Below, in pieces: positions 35,738 through 44,397 of a DNA stretch of 64,000 nt. The notes below the pieces were generated by a model that did no database searches, was not told the DNA's origin, and saw only the letters and a program-made list of their open reading frames with translations. A program made the translations under genes and the position numbers. Source of the DNA: JAFAHS01 sp046728175 (GTDB taxonomy: Bacteria; Desulfobacterota; Binatia; Binatales; Binataceae); contig JBKPEA010000100.1 of the NCBI GenBank assembly GCA_046728175.1, forward strand, positions 1 through 64,000. The letters run 5' to 3'. Each line of letters opens with the position of its first letter. The stretch's first letter is position 1.

Positions 35738-36017
35738 CGGCGGCGTTGTCTGAAATCTCCTCACCCTGGCCAGGACCAAGGTGAGGAAAACGTAGCCACC
35801 TCATGGAACGAGAGCGGATTGCCGACGCTTCATAAGCGTTCCGGACTTCTGGCTCCCGATCGCCAAGGTCGATCGGTTTTCAGGCAGGTCGAAAACGCAA
35901 GCTTCACCGCTGCAGTCGGACGCTTGGCTTTTCCCCCAGCAACACAGGCCATTTGCGGGACAGAGCCGGGGCGGCCGCCCGTGCGCCACTAACGACTGAT
36001 ATAATGCTTCAGCTGGT
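35738..36017. other. Intergenic region with an imperfect hairpin
   Basis: The 280 bases hold CCTCACC (around 35759) and GGTGAGG (around 35780), a 7-bp inverted repeat with an inner CTGG/CCAG. Read rightward it is followed by AAAACG rather than a T-run, so it is a poor terminator for the LLM gene. Nothing else is visible. Confidence 0.35.
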
Positions 36018-37034
36018 ATGCGATTCATCGACGAAGCGCGAGTGTTCGTTCACGCCGGCAAGGGAGGTAACGGCGCGATCGCTTTTTTGCGCGAAAAATA
36101 CCGGCCCTTCGGCGGCCCCGCGGGTGGTGACGGTGGCCGTGGCGGAACCGTGATCTTCGAGGTCGATGAAGGCCTCTCGACCCTGCTCGACTTCAAATAT
36201 CAGCCGCGCTTGGTCGCCCGCGATGGTGAGCCAGGCCGCGGTAAGCAGCAGTATGGCCGCGCCGGCGACGATCTTACCGTACGCGTTCCGCCCGGTACGG
36301 TGGTCCTCGATGACCAAAGTGGCGAGGTCGTCGCCGACCTGGTGATGCCGGGCGCACGCGCAGTTATCGCGCAAGGCGGTGAAGGGGGACGCGGTAACAT
36401 GCACTTCGCGACCCCAACCCGGCGATCGCCGCGTATCGCAACGCCGGGCATGCCCGGAGAACAACGATGGGTCAGGTTGGAGCTTCGTCTCGTTGCGGAA
36501 GCCGGACTGGTGGGACTGCCTAATGCGGGTAAGTCCACACTGCTGGCGGCGTTAACCGCGGCACGGCCGAAGATCGCGCCCTACCCTTTCACCACGCTCG
36601 CTCCCAACATCGGCCGCGTGTTCGTGTCAGAAGAGGAGAGCTATACCATCGCCGATATTCCCGGACTGATCGAAGGGGCACATCTCGGACACGGATTAGG
36701 TATTCGCTTCCTGCGCCACCTATCGCGCACGCGGCTGCTGCTCTATGTACTGGATGGCTCTTCGAATCCCGAGAACGCCTACGCTACCGTTCGCAGCGAA
36801 ATAGGCGCCTTTGATCCTGCTTTGCTGGAACGCCCGGCCCTCATCGCACTGAATAAGATCGATTTGCTCCCAACCGGGGAGCGGCAAACAGCCGCTCGTG
36901 CGCTTGAGGCCTCCCTCGGGCGTCGGGTCTTGCCGATCTCCGCGGCACAAGGACTCGGTCTTAAACCTTTGATCGCGCAAATCGCGGTTACTCTCTTAGA
37001 CCTCGATCGGGTAGCGGACGAATGTCCCAGTTAA
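36018..37034 (+). CDS. obgE: Obg/CgtA family GTPase
   Basis: The 338-residue protein has the glycine-rich Obg domain (about 1-157: AGKGGNGAIAFLREKY, GGDGGRGGTVIFE) and a G domain with GLPNAGKST (G1), PFTTLAPN (G2), DIPGLIEGA (G3) and NKIDLL (G4). The optional C-terminal OCT domain is lacking. Obg acts in 50S assembly and stress signalling. Its end overlaps proB by 13 bases. Confidence 0.96.
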   Translation: MRFIDEARVFVHAGKGGNGAIAFLREKYRPFGGPAGGDGGRGGTVIFEVDEGLSTLLDFKYQPRLVARDGEPGRGKQQYGRAGDDLTVRVPPGTVVLDDQSGEVVADLVMPGARAVIAQGGEGGRGNMHFATPTRRSPRIATPGMPGEQRWVRLELRLVAEAGLVGLPNAGKSTLLAALTAARPKIAPYPFTTLAPNIGRVFVSEEESYTIADIPGLIEGAHLGHGLGIRFLRHLSRTRLLLYVLDGSSNPENAYATVRSEIGAFDPALLERPALIALNKIDLLPTGERQTAARALEASLGRRVLPISAAQGLGLKPLIAQIAVTLLDLDRVADECPS

Positions 37035-38167
37035 ACTACAAGGCGCCCATCCTCGCTCGCGCCAGGCGCGTCGTGGTCAAGGTGGGCAGCGCGGTGCTCT
37101 CGGGCCCGCATGGGCTCCTAAGCGAAGTGATTGACCGGCTCGCCGACGAGACGGAGTCCGCGATTCGTGATGGCCGTGAGGTCATCATCGTGACGTCAGG
37201 GGCGATCGCGGCCGGACGGGCGCGGTTGTCGAGGCTGGGCGACACCAGCATCGCTGCGCGACAAGCCGCGGCCGCCGCGGGTCAGATCGATCTGATGCGC
37301 GAATGGGCGCGGGCCTTTGCCAGCCACAATCGGAGCATCGGGCAGCTACTGCTGACTCATCAGGATCTCGCGGAACGCCGCCGGCGCATCAACGCCAACC
37401 AGACCATCGGGGCGCTGCTTGCGGCCGCGGTGGTCCCGGTCGTCAACGAAAACGACACCGTCGCGGTCGAAGAGATCAGGCTCGGCGACAACGATGTTCT
37501 TTCGTCGCTGGTCGCAACGCTGGTCCAGGCCCAGCTGCTCATCATCCTGAGCGACGTGCCCGGGGTTCTTACCGGCGATCCGCGCCGGCGTCCCGACGCG
37601 CGCCTGGTTCCTCTCCTGACCGATCCGGAAGCCGGTATGAGCGGGTTGGTTGCCGAAAGCGCGGGCCCTCTCGGCAGCGGCGGCATGGCGACCAAGCTCA
37701 GGGCCGCTCGTGAAGCGGCCCGCGGCGGAATACCATCCGTCATCGCACCCGGCGCGGAGCCGGAGGTGTTGAGTGCGGTTCTCGATCCGGCCCGTGAGAT
37801 CGGAACGCTGATAATTCCGGCCGGTGAGCGCCTGAAAAGCCGTAAACACTGGATTGCTTACGCATTGCGTCCGGCGGGGGCGCTGGCGGTCGATCGCGGC
37901 GCGGCTGACGCGTTGCGCGCGAGGGGGCGCAGCCTGCTGCCCTCCGGCATAAAGAAGGTGCAAGGTGATTTTGGCGGAGGCGATTGCGTCAGCCTGCTCG
38001 ACCCGGATGGGATCGAGTTCGGACGCGGGCTGGTCAACTACCCCGCGGCCGATGTGATAAAGGTCATGGGCCGCCGTTCCACGGAAATCTCGGGCGTGCT
38101 CGGCTACAAGGTTGCCGATGAGATTATCCATCGCGACAACTTCGTGCTGCTGAAGGAAATTGGATGA
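37022..38167 (+). CDS. proB: Glutamate 5-kinase
   Basis: The 381-residue protein has the amino-acid kinase domain (RRVVVKVGSAVLSGPHG, VTSGAIAAGRARL, VVPVVNENDTVAVEEI, GDNDVLSSLVA) and a C-terminal PUA domain (about 290-375: GALAVDRGAADALRARGRSL). It does the first step of proline synthesis. It overlaps obgE by 13 bases and proA as ATGA. Confidence 0.96.
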   Translation: MSQLNYKAPILARARRVVVKVGSAVLSGPHGLLSEVIDRLADETESAIRDGREVIIVTSGAIAAGRARLSRLGDTSIAARQAAAAAGQIDLMREWARAFASHNRSIGQLLLTHQDLAERRRRINANQTIGALLAAAVVPVVNENDTVAVEEIRLGDNDVLSSLVATLVQAQLLIILSDVPGVLTGDPRRRPDARLVPLLTDPEAGMSGLVAESAGPLGSGGMATKLRAAREAARGGIPSVIAPGAEPEVLSAVLDPAREIGTLIIPAGERLKSRKHWIAYALRPAGALAVDRGAADALRARGRSLLPSGIKKVQGDFGGGDCVSLLDPDGIEFGRGLVNYPAADVIKVMGRRSTEISGVLGYKVADEIIHRDNFVLLKEIG

Positions 38168-39417
38168 GCCTTGAATCCGACGTGACAGCCATGCTCGCGA
38201 GAGCGCGGGCGGCCGGGCGCAAGCTCGCGCTCGCTCAGGCGGAGCAAAAGAATGCCGCGCTGCTCGCGCTGGCGAAGATTGTTCGGGCCTCCCGCGGCGC
38301 GATTCTCGAGGCCAACGCGCGCGATCTCGATCGCGCGCGCAGCCATGGACGGGCGGGAGCCTTCCTCGAACGACTGACATTGAACGAGAGCAGAATCGAG
38401 GCGATGGCCAGGAGTGTGGAGGAGGTTGCCGCTCTGCGCGACCCGGTCGGTGAAGAGATTGAAGCGCTCCAGCGGCCGAACGGCCTTGCCATCCGCAAGA
38501 TTCGAGTGCCCCTCGGATTAATCGCGATCGTTTATGAATCGCGTCCGAACGTCACCGTCGATGCGGCCGTGCTGTGTCTCAAGTCCGGTAATGCGGTGGC
38601 GCTGCGGGGCGGCTCAGAAGCACGCTCTGCCAATTCCTTCCTAGCTCGATCGATCGCGAAGGCGCTCGCCGAGGCAGGTCTCGATGCCGAGTGCGCGACT
38701 TTCGTGGAAAATCCGGACCGCGAGGTGATTCAGATTCTGAAGCGGCACCCTGAGCTAATCGATCTCATCATTCCCCGCGGCGGGAAGGCGCTCAAGGACG
38801 CGCTGGAAGGATCGGCGGTGCCGCTGCTCCCGCACTTTGATGGGCTGTGCCACACTTACGTGGACCGCGCCGCCGACCTGAAGATGGCCGAAGAGATCTG
38901 CTTCGACGCCAAGTGCAGCCGTCCTTCGGTATGCAACGCGATGGAGACCTTGCTGGTGCACGCGGCCATCGCGGAGCGCTTTCTGCCGGCGATCGCGAAC
39001 CGACTCAAGAAAGCCGGCGTGGAGATTCGCGGAGACGAGCGGACCCGTCGCGTCGTGCGCGATGCCCGTCCCGCAACCGAGGCCGATTGGGACACGGAAT
39101 ACCTGGACCTGATTCTCTCTATAAAGGTAGTGGATGCGGTCGATGAAGCCATCGCCTTCGTCGAGCGCCACGGATCGCATCTGGCCGACGCGATAATCAC
39201 CCAGGACAGCTCCGCGGCAAGCCGCTTTGAACGCGAGGTCGATTCGGCTACGGTTTATGTAAATGCATCGACCCGTTTTACCGACGGGTTCGAGTTTGGC
39301 TTTGGCGCGGAGACCGGAATCTCCACTAATCGGCTTCATGCGCGCGGGCCGATGGGTCTCAACGAGCTGACGACGTATAAGTATGTGGTTCACGGCAAGG
39401 GGCAGGTGCGCGGCTAA
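38164..39417 (+). CDS. proA: Glutamate-5-semialdehyde dehydrogenase
   Basis: The 417-residue enzyme reduces glutamyl phosphate. PLGLIAIVYESRPNVTVDAA, GGSEARSANSFLAR and the segment around the active-site cysteine (CFDAKCSRPSVCNAMET) are all in place, as is the C-terminal RFTDGFEFGFGAETGIST. The stop-start overlap with proB suggests coupled translation, in keeping with channelling of the labile intermediate. Confidence 0.96.
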   Translation: MSLESDVTAMLARARAAGRKLALAQAEQKNAALLALAKIVRASRGAILEANARDLDRARSHGRAGAFLERLTLNESRIEAMARSVEEVAALRDPVGEEIEALQRPNGLAIRKIRVPLGLIAIVYESRPNVTVDAAVLCLKSGNAVALRGGSEARSANSFLARSIAKALAEAGLDAECATFVENPDREVIQILKRHPELIDLIIPRGGKALKDALEGSAVPLLPHFDGLCHTYVDRAADLKMAEEICFDAKCSRPSVCNAMETLLVHAAIAERFLPAIANRLKKAGVEIRGDERTRRVVRDARPATEADWDTEYLDLILSIKVVDAVDEAIAFVERHGSHLADAIITQDSSAASRFEREVDSATVYVNASTRFTDGFEFGFGAETGISTNRLHARGPMGLNELTTYKYVVHGKGQVRG

Positions 39418-39448
39418 GCGCAACTAATTGGGAGGCCGCCCGCGGCAA

Positions 39449-40087
39449 ATGCGTGTAGGTCTGTTTGGGGGGAGCTTCAACCCAATCCACTTCGGCCATC
39501 TGCGATCGGCCGAAGAAGACCGCGAGGCTCTCAATCTCGATCTCGTCTATTTCATTCCGGCCGCGTCGCCCCCGCACAAGACCGAGGGCGATCTCGCACC
39601 GGCGGAACATCGCCTTGCGATGGTGCGGCTTGCGACCAAGGGCAATCGGCACTTCATGGCATCGGATGTCGAGATTCGCCGGACCGGCCGCTCTTACACC
39701 ATCGAGACCGTGAAGTACTTCCTCGCAACCCTGCGCCAGCCGGCTGCGCTGTACCTGCTGATGGGCGCCGATCAATTTGCGGAACTCGAGACCTGGAAGG
39801 ACTGCGGTGAGATCGTTTCGCTGTGTAACCTCGCCGTGCATACCCGGTTACCGGAAGGTGAAAGCGGTCCGTCCAAGGTGTCGCTTGCCGCGCTCAGCGG
39901 CTTTGGTTACAGTCAAAAAGAAGATCACTACGTGCACACGAGTGGGCACACGCTTTCGTTTATCGCAACTTTGGTTATTCCCTACTCGGCTAGCGCAATT
40001 CGCCGGAAAATTCAGCGCGGGCAATCAATCAACTATCTCGTCCCGAGTGACGTCGCGGACTACGTCCAGCGTCACGCCCTTTATTGA
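39449..40087 (+). CDS. nadD: Nicotinate-nucleotide adenylyltransferase
   Basis: This NAD-synthesis enzyme (212 residues) begins MRVGLFGGSFNPIHFGHLRSA, with the nucleotidyltransferase HxGH motif (HFGH). It ends with YSASAIRRKIQRGQSI, the ISSTxIR-like motif. I chose ATG 39449, with GGGAGG upstream, over a TTG at 39428. It is followed directly by rsfS, the common nadD-rsfS pairing. Confidence 0.94.
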   Translation: MRVGLFGGSFNPIHFGHLRSAEEDREALNLDLVYFIPAASPPHKTEGDLAPAEHRLAMVRLATKGNRHFMASDVEIRRTGRSYTIETVKYFLATLRQPAALYLLMGADQFAELETWKDCGEIVSLCNLAVHTRLPEGESGPSKVSLAALSGFGYSQKEDHYVHTSGHTLSFIATLVIPYSASAIRRKIQRGQSINYLVPSDVADYVQRHALY

Positions 40088-40500
40088 TTAGAGGCACACC
40101 GATCCCGAGCGTGGATTCACGAGAGAAGGCACTCACCGCGGCTGAAGCGGCGCTGGAAAAGAAAGCCTACGATCTGGTCGTGCTTCAATCGGAGCATCTC
40201 TCAACCATCGCCGACTATTTTTTGATTGCGACTGGACGGTCCGACGTGCAGGTGCAGGCCATAGCGCGCGGCATCGAGGAGCGGATGGTCAAGGATGGGA
40301 TGCGCCCGCTCGCGGTCGAAGGCTTTAATCATGCGCATTGGGTCGTGCTCGACTACGACGATGTCGTTGTGCACATCTTCTACGAGCCGGCCCGCGACTT
40401 TTATCGTCTCGAACGGACCTGGAGCGATGCGCGCCGCGTCGAGCTGCCCGCTCCCATACAGGCTCAGGTCGAAGGCCTGCGCTTGCACGCGCTGGGATGA
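40084..40500 (+). CDS. rsfS: Ribosome silencing factor (RsfS/Iojap)
   Basis: The product of up to 138 residues binds L14 and blocks subunit joining when nutrients are low. YDLVVLQSEHLSTIADYFLIATGRSD and HWVVLDYDDVVVHIFYEPARDFYRLERTW are diagnostic. The start is uncertain: TTG 40084 overlaps the nadD stop, while GTG 40111 (VDSREKAL) would give a product closer to the usual length. No strong ribosome site decides it. Confidence 0.92.
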   Translation: MIRGTPIPSVDSREKALTAAEAALEKKAYDLVVLQSEHLSTIADYFLIATGRSDVQVQAIARGIEERMVKDGMRPLAVEGFNHAHWVVLDYDDVVVHIFYEPARDFYRLERTWSDARRVELPAPIQAQVEGLRLHALG

Positions 40501-40563
40501 ATTGGGAGCGTCGGTCCGCGCGCGGTCCGCGTAATCCGCCGATGTTGTGACCGCACACGTCGC

Positions 40564-41262
40564 ATGGTTCGAATCGGGACATCGGGCTTCAGCTACAAGG
40601 AATGGTGCGGCACCTTTTACCCTGAGAAAATCGCCGGGCCGAAGATGCTCGCCTTCTACGCAGCGCGCTTCCCGACCGTCGAGATCAACTACACGTTCCG
40701 CGCAATGCCCCGCCGCCAGATGCTCGAGAAGTGGTGCGGCGAAACCCCCGAGAGTTTCCGTTTCTCGCTTAAAGTCTCGCAACGAATCACTCATTTTGCC
40801 AAGCTCCGGAACGTCGATCGCGAAGTCGACTACTTCATTGAGACGGCTCGGGCGCTTGGTCAGCGCCTGGGACCCACGCTCGTTCAACTGCCGCCGGGGT
40901 TCAGAAAGGACCTGGTAGTCCTCAAGGACTTCCTGTCTCTGCTGAATAACCGCATGAAGACGGCCTTCGAGTTCCGCAACCAGTCGTGGCTGAGCGACGA
41001 TACGTTCGCCATGTTGCAAGACGGGGGCTGCGCGCTATGCATCGCCGAAACCGACCAGCTCGCAACGCCAGTGGTGCGGACCGCGCCGTACGCTTACATG
41101 CGCCTGCGCAAGGAGAACTACGCTGACGCGGATCTGGGGCGATGGGCCGAGCAGATCAGGAAGCTGGCGAGTGAATGCACCGAAGTCGATGTGTTCCTGA
41201 AGCACGCAACCGGCGCTCCGGGGTTGGTCGAAAGGCTGACCGCGATGGTTGGGTCGGTCTGA
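40564..41262 (+). CDS. DUF72 family protein
   Basis: The 232-residue protein has the DUF72 TIM-barrel start (VRIGTSGFSYKEWCGTFYPEK) and typical segments VEINYTFRAMPRRQMLEKW, FRFSLKVSQRITH, LGPTLVQLPPGF and YAYMRLRKENY. No enzyme activity is established for the family. It follows rsfS by 63 bases on the same strand. Confidence 0.92.
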   Translation: MVRIGTSGFSYKEWCGTFYPEKIAGPKMLAFYAARFPTVEINYTFRAMPRRQMLEKWCGETPESFRFSLKVSQRITHFAKLRNVDREVDYFIETARALGQRLGPTLVQLPPGFRKDLVVLKDFLSLLNNRMKTAFEFRNQSWLSDDTFAMLQDGGCALCIAETDQLATPVVRTAPYAYMRLRKENYADADLGRWAEQIRKLASECTEVDVFLKHATGAPGLVERLTAMVGSV

Positions 41263-41390
41263 TACCTCCGCGCGGGTGGACCCACAGGCTGGAAAATAAT
41301 GCCATTCCACCGGAAGGGAGCACGGGCCGGGCCGGTGTATTGTGCGCCGTGGCCCCTGCGATGCTAGGTAATGAGTGACATGGCTGAGAA

Positions 41391-41741
41391 ATGATCGACC
41401 GCGGCAAAATCCACGACTACCACGCGCACGTCTACTACGATCCGCGCAAGCGAACCACCGCCTCACAACTGCGCACCGCGATCGAAAAGGCATTTCGGGT
41501 CGAAATGGGACGTTGGCACGATCAACCCGTCGGGCCGCATCCGCGATCGATGTACCAGGTGAAATTCGGCCGCGGCGAATTTCCGAAAATTGTCCCGTGG
41601 CTGATGCTGAATCGGGGCGGGCTTTCAGTTCTGGTGCATCCGAATACCGGTGATGCCTACCACGATCACGCGATCAACGCCCTCTGGCTCGGCAAGCCGC
41701 TGCGCCTGCGCCTTGCCTGCCTGCGCCCGCGACCCAAGTGA
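41391..41741 (+). CDS. DOPA 4,5-dioxygenase-like protein
   Basis: The 116-residue protein fits the small DOPA 4,5-dioxygenase family: IHDYHAHVYYDPRKRTTA at the start, PHPRSMYQVKF in the middle, and LSVLVHPNTGDAYHDHAINALWLG at the end. The repeated histidines are probable iron ligands. In fungi and cyanobacteria this family cleaves catechols; the bacterial substrate is unknown. Catechol cleavage would fit the hydroxylase beginning at the right window edge, but they are 22 kb apart. Confidence 0.85.
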   Translation: MIDRGKIHDYHAHVYYDPRKRTTASQLRTAIEKAFRVEMGRWHDQPVGPHPRSMYQVKFGRGEFPKIVPWLMLNRGGLSVLVHPNTGDAYHDHAINALWLGKPLRLRLACLRPRPK

Positions 41742-41790
41742 TTTCATCGCGGGTGTCTGCGGGCGGACGGGTAGCGTTACCAGGCGGTCT

Positions 41791-42344
41791 TCAGGATTGC
41801 ACACCAACCTGCGCCAGGACGAAATCAACTCTCTCGGAAACCGGCAATTTCGGAATTTCGACCAGCTCATATCCGCACCGGAGGTAGACCTCCAGCGCCA
41901 GTGGGTACTGCGCCAGCGCATCTTCAAGCTGTGCCGTCGTTCCTCGTCCTGCCTGAAGATTTCCGGCCACGGCGGCGTGACGAACACCTTCCTGGCGTAA
42001 CGGCAGATTCGCGCCGCAGCACGATGATGCTCGAGGGTGCGGACGTTCAACAGCCGCGACCATCCGATTGCTTCTGGAATGCCGCGATCAAAAAACACCG
42101 GACTGGTTCGCTCCACCACCTCTTCGAAAACGTCCATGTACCGCGCGAGCAGAAGCTCCCGGAACTTGATCTGATCCTGCCATGGGGTCGCATCGCCTCC
42201 GATGCGAAGCTGCTGCCGGACGATCCGGCGCCCCACCTCGTCGACACATAGAAACCCGCCCCTACGCAAGGCGTCGATGAGGGTGGACTTTCCACCGCCC
42301 GAGCATCCGGTAATCACGAAGAAGTTGCTTCTTTCCAGAGTCAT
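41791..42344 (-). pseudogene. AAA/P-loop ATPase (predicted kinase) with a one-base frameshift
   Basis: The first frame starts MTLERSNFFVITGCSGGGKST, with Walker A, then VDEVGRRIVRQQ and FFDRGIPEAIGW, and reaches FRQDEERR. From about 41931-41945 the family sequence continues in the next frame as TAQLEDALAQYPLALEVYL, then CGYELVEIPKLPVSERVDFVLA, ending at TGA 41791. A single missing base explains this. The corrected length (about 184 residues) fits the family and removes the overlap with the DOPA dioxygenase gene. It may be a decayed gene or a sequencing error. Confidence 0.8.
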
Positions 42345-42499
42345 GAGATTTTTTCCCGTCGAAAGCTCCTCTCTAGTCGGGGGGAGACGCTACGCGTTGT
42401 TGTCGCGCAAAGAGGCGGGACCAGGCTCACGCGGCAGAGAAAACGCGCGAGCGCAGACTCGCCACGTTCACGAGTGAGACGCACAAGGAAGGCTTGCGT

Positions 42500-42738
42500 T
42501 CAGACGCGCCACACCAGGTGGGTAATCCAGACCAGGATGATTGCGCCAATCGTCGCTACGACCAGGGAACCAATCATCCCCCGGGACCTGCGACTTTCAG
42601 TTGCGCGAAGATCCATCCCCCGATGACTCCGCCGACGAGCCCGAGGATAAGGTCCCCAATCAACCCGTAGCCGGCGCCCCGCATCAGCTTCCCCGCAAGC
42701 CAGCCGGCTAGAATTCCGACTATGATTGTGCCGATCAT
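42500..42738 (-). pseudogene. GlsB/YeaQ/YmgE-family small membrane protein with a one-base frameshift
   Basis: Frame one reads MIGTIIVGILAGWLAGKLMRG and ends at a stop after VAGPGG; the next frame continues MIGSLVVATIGAIILVW to a TGA at 42500. Together these give a typical 79-residue, three-helix glycine-rich protein of the transglycosylase-associated (YeaQ) family. The break is in a run of five Gs (plus-strand CCCCC, 42578-42582); six would restore the frame. A homopolymer error is as likely as a real mutation. Confidence 0.8.
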
Positions 42739-42759
42739 GAGGCCCCGCGTACCGGCTGG

Positions 42760-43419
42760 CTAACAACCGGGCGCATGATGCACGCCGGCACGCTGGAACG
42801 CCAGCGTCTGCAATTCCTCGGCCAGGGTCAGCGTGTGCGCGTGCGCCGCACGCGCCATCTGTTGCGATTTCTCGTCGACCGCCAGGCGTGCCAGAAAATG
42901 TCGTCCCAGCTGATGGTGATGTTGCTCGTCGGGCTGGATCACCCCGCGATACAGCAAGGAGGTCGCCACGTCTCCCGCGCGCTCGCAGAGCTCGATGAAC
43001 TGCACGTTCTTGACCAGCGCGATAGCTTCGCGCGTGAACTGCCCTGCGGCCACGCGCTCCACGTCGTTCTCCAGCGTGCTCAGAAACTTGAACAGCGGGC
43101 TGTATCCCTGGGCGAGAGGGTCGAACCCCTCAAGGTCGTCGCCCAGATCGTGGAGCCGCTCGACGATTAGCCGGTAGTGTCGGGCCTCGTCGCCGGCCTG
43201 CCGCGCGAGCGCGAGCTTCAGCTCGGCGCCGCGCGCCGAGGGCATCCACAACGCGGCAATCTCGCTCGCTTCGAGTTCGTTTTTCAGCGCGATCCGCAGC
43301 AGATTGCGCGGACTCAAGTCGCCGCGCGCTTCCACCCCGAGCGCCTGGGCGGGAGCGAGTCGTTTCAGGATTGATTCGTTTTCGGACGCGAGTTGCGCGA
43401 TGAAACCTGCAGCGTCCAT
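42760..43419 (-). CDS. Ferritin-like diiron-domain protein
   Basis: The 219-residue all-helical protein has a ferritin-like ligand set: NELEASEIAALW (Glu), DEARHYRLIVERL (ExxH-type), ELCERAGDVA (Glu) and QPDEQHHHQLGRHF (His). It is not classic ferritin or bacterioferritin. It may bind a diiron centre with a redox or iron-handling role. It is co-directional with a tiny Cys4 protein gene 26 bases upstream. Confidence 0.7.
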   Translation of the reverse strand: MDAAGFIAQLASENESILKRLAPAQALGVEARGDLSPRNLLRIALKNELEASEIAALWMPSARGAELKLALARQAGDEARHYRLIVERLHDLGDDLEGFDPLAQGYSPLFKFLSTLENDVERVAAGQFTREAIALVKNVQFIELCERAGDVATSLLYRGVIQPDEQHHHQLGRHFLARLAVDEKSQQMARAAHAHTLTLAEELQTLAFQRAGVHHAPGC

Positions 43420-43445
43420 TGTTGTAGACCCCTACACTCGTGCGC

Positions 43446-43565
43446 CTACTTCTTCTGTTCCATCGGTGCGCCGCAGCACTTGAGCTCGCCGACCCCACCC
43501 TTGGTGACAATTACCTGCGATCCGCATTTGCCGCAGATATAAACCTTACCCAGCTGATTGGCCAT
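43446..43565 (-). CDS. Small Cys4 protein, desulforedoxin-like
   Basis: The 39-residue protein starts MANQLGKVYICGKCGSQVIV and has four cysteines as C-x2-C and C-C (LKCCGAPME), the arrangement of the desulforedoxin/desulfoferrodoxin N-terminal metal site. ATG 43565 is chosen because it matches the start of the paralogue at 51.0 kb; the longer frame upstream is not conserved. It probably binds one iron or zinc. It sits just upstream of the ferritin-like gene. Confidence 0.8.
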   Translation of the reverse strand: MANQLGKVYICGKCGSQVIVTKGGVGELKCCGAPMEQKK

Positions 43566-43596
43566 CTCCAGTCCGTTCCTCTTGAAAATTGATTGC

Positions 43597-44352
43597 TCAC
43601 GCGCCACGGAACAGCGGCTTGCGCTTCTCCAGAAACGCACGCACTCCTTCGGCGCGATCGGCAGTCGTCTGTAGCAAGGCGTAGAGATCTTCCTCAAGCC
43701 TGACGCCCTGCTCCAACGTCATATCATACCCCTTTATCACCGCATCTTTGACCAGTCGCGCGGCGAGCGGCGCGCGGCTCAAGATCGCCTCGACAACCGC
43801 GCCCGCCGTGCGCGCCAGCTCGCGCTGATTTTTCGCAAGATACGCTACCAGTCCGATTCGATGCGCCTCGATTCCATCGATAGCCGCGCCCGTAAGGATC
43901 ATGCGAAGTGCGTGCGCCGGTCCCACCAGCCTGGGAAGCCGTTGGGTTCCGCCGAACCGCGGCAGACCGCCACGCGCTGCCTGAGTGAGTGCGAAGCGCG
44001 CGGATGCCGCAGCGACGCGGATGTCGGCGGCCATCGCCAGTTCCAGCCCCTCGTCGGTGGCATCTCCGTTGAGTATCGCGACGGTAGGCTTCGAGACCAC
44101 GGCGAGCGATTCGACCAGCGCGGGGTTAACCTCCGGGGCGAATCCGCTGCAGAAGGCTTTGCCGGTGCCGGTGATCGCAAGCATCCGCGCGGAGTCATCA
44201 TCTTCGACTTGTTCGAAGAGTTCGATGAGCCGCGCCGCGGCTTCTGCCCCGAGTTTCGCGCTTCGCGCCGAACCGACCAGCCGCGCGGTAACGCATCCGC
44301 CCGCGGTGCTGATCTCGACCGGCCGCCGAGCCTCAGGGTGATGTGCCTGCAA
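43597..44352 (-). CDS. Enoyl-CoA hydratase/isomerase family protein
   Basis: The 251-residue crotonase-fold protein has the GTGKAFCSGFAPE loop, PTVAILNGDATDEGLELAMAADIRVAA and ARGGLPRFGGTQRLPRLVG. In the typical hydratase the catalytic pair is two glutamates near the GG(x)GxE region; only part of this is kept here, so activity may differ. Part of the leftward acyl-CoA gene run. Confidence 0.85.
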   Translation of the reverse strand: MQAHHPEARRPVEISTAGGCVTARLVGSARSAKLGAEAAARLIELFEQVEDDDSARMLAITGTGKAFCSGFAPEVNPALVESLAVVSKPTVAILNGDATDEGLELAMAADIRVAAASARFALTQAARGGLPRFGGTQRLPRLVGPAHALRMILTGAAIDGIEAHRIGLVAYLAKNQRELARTAGAVVEAILSRAPLAARLVKDAVIKGYDMTLEQGVRLEEDLYALLQTTADRAEGVRAFLEKRKPLFRGA

Positions 44353-44397
44353 GGCATGCGCGGTTTTTGAGCGAGCGCGCCGCGTGCCGGTCTCTCC

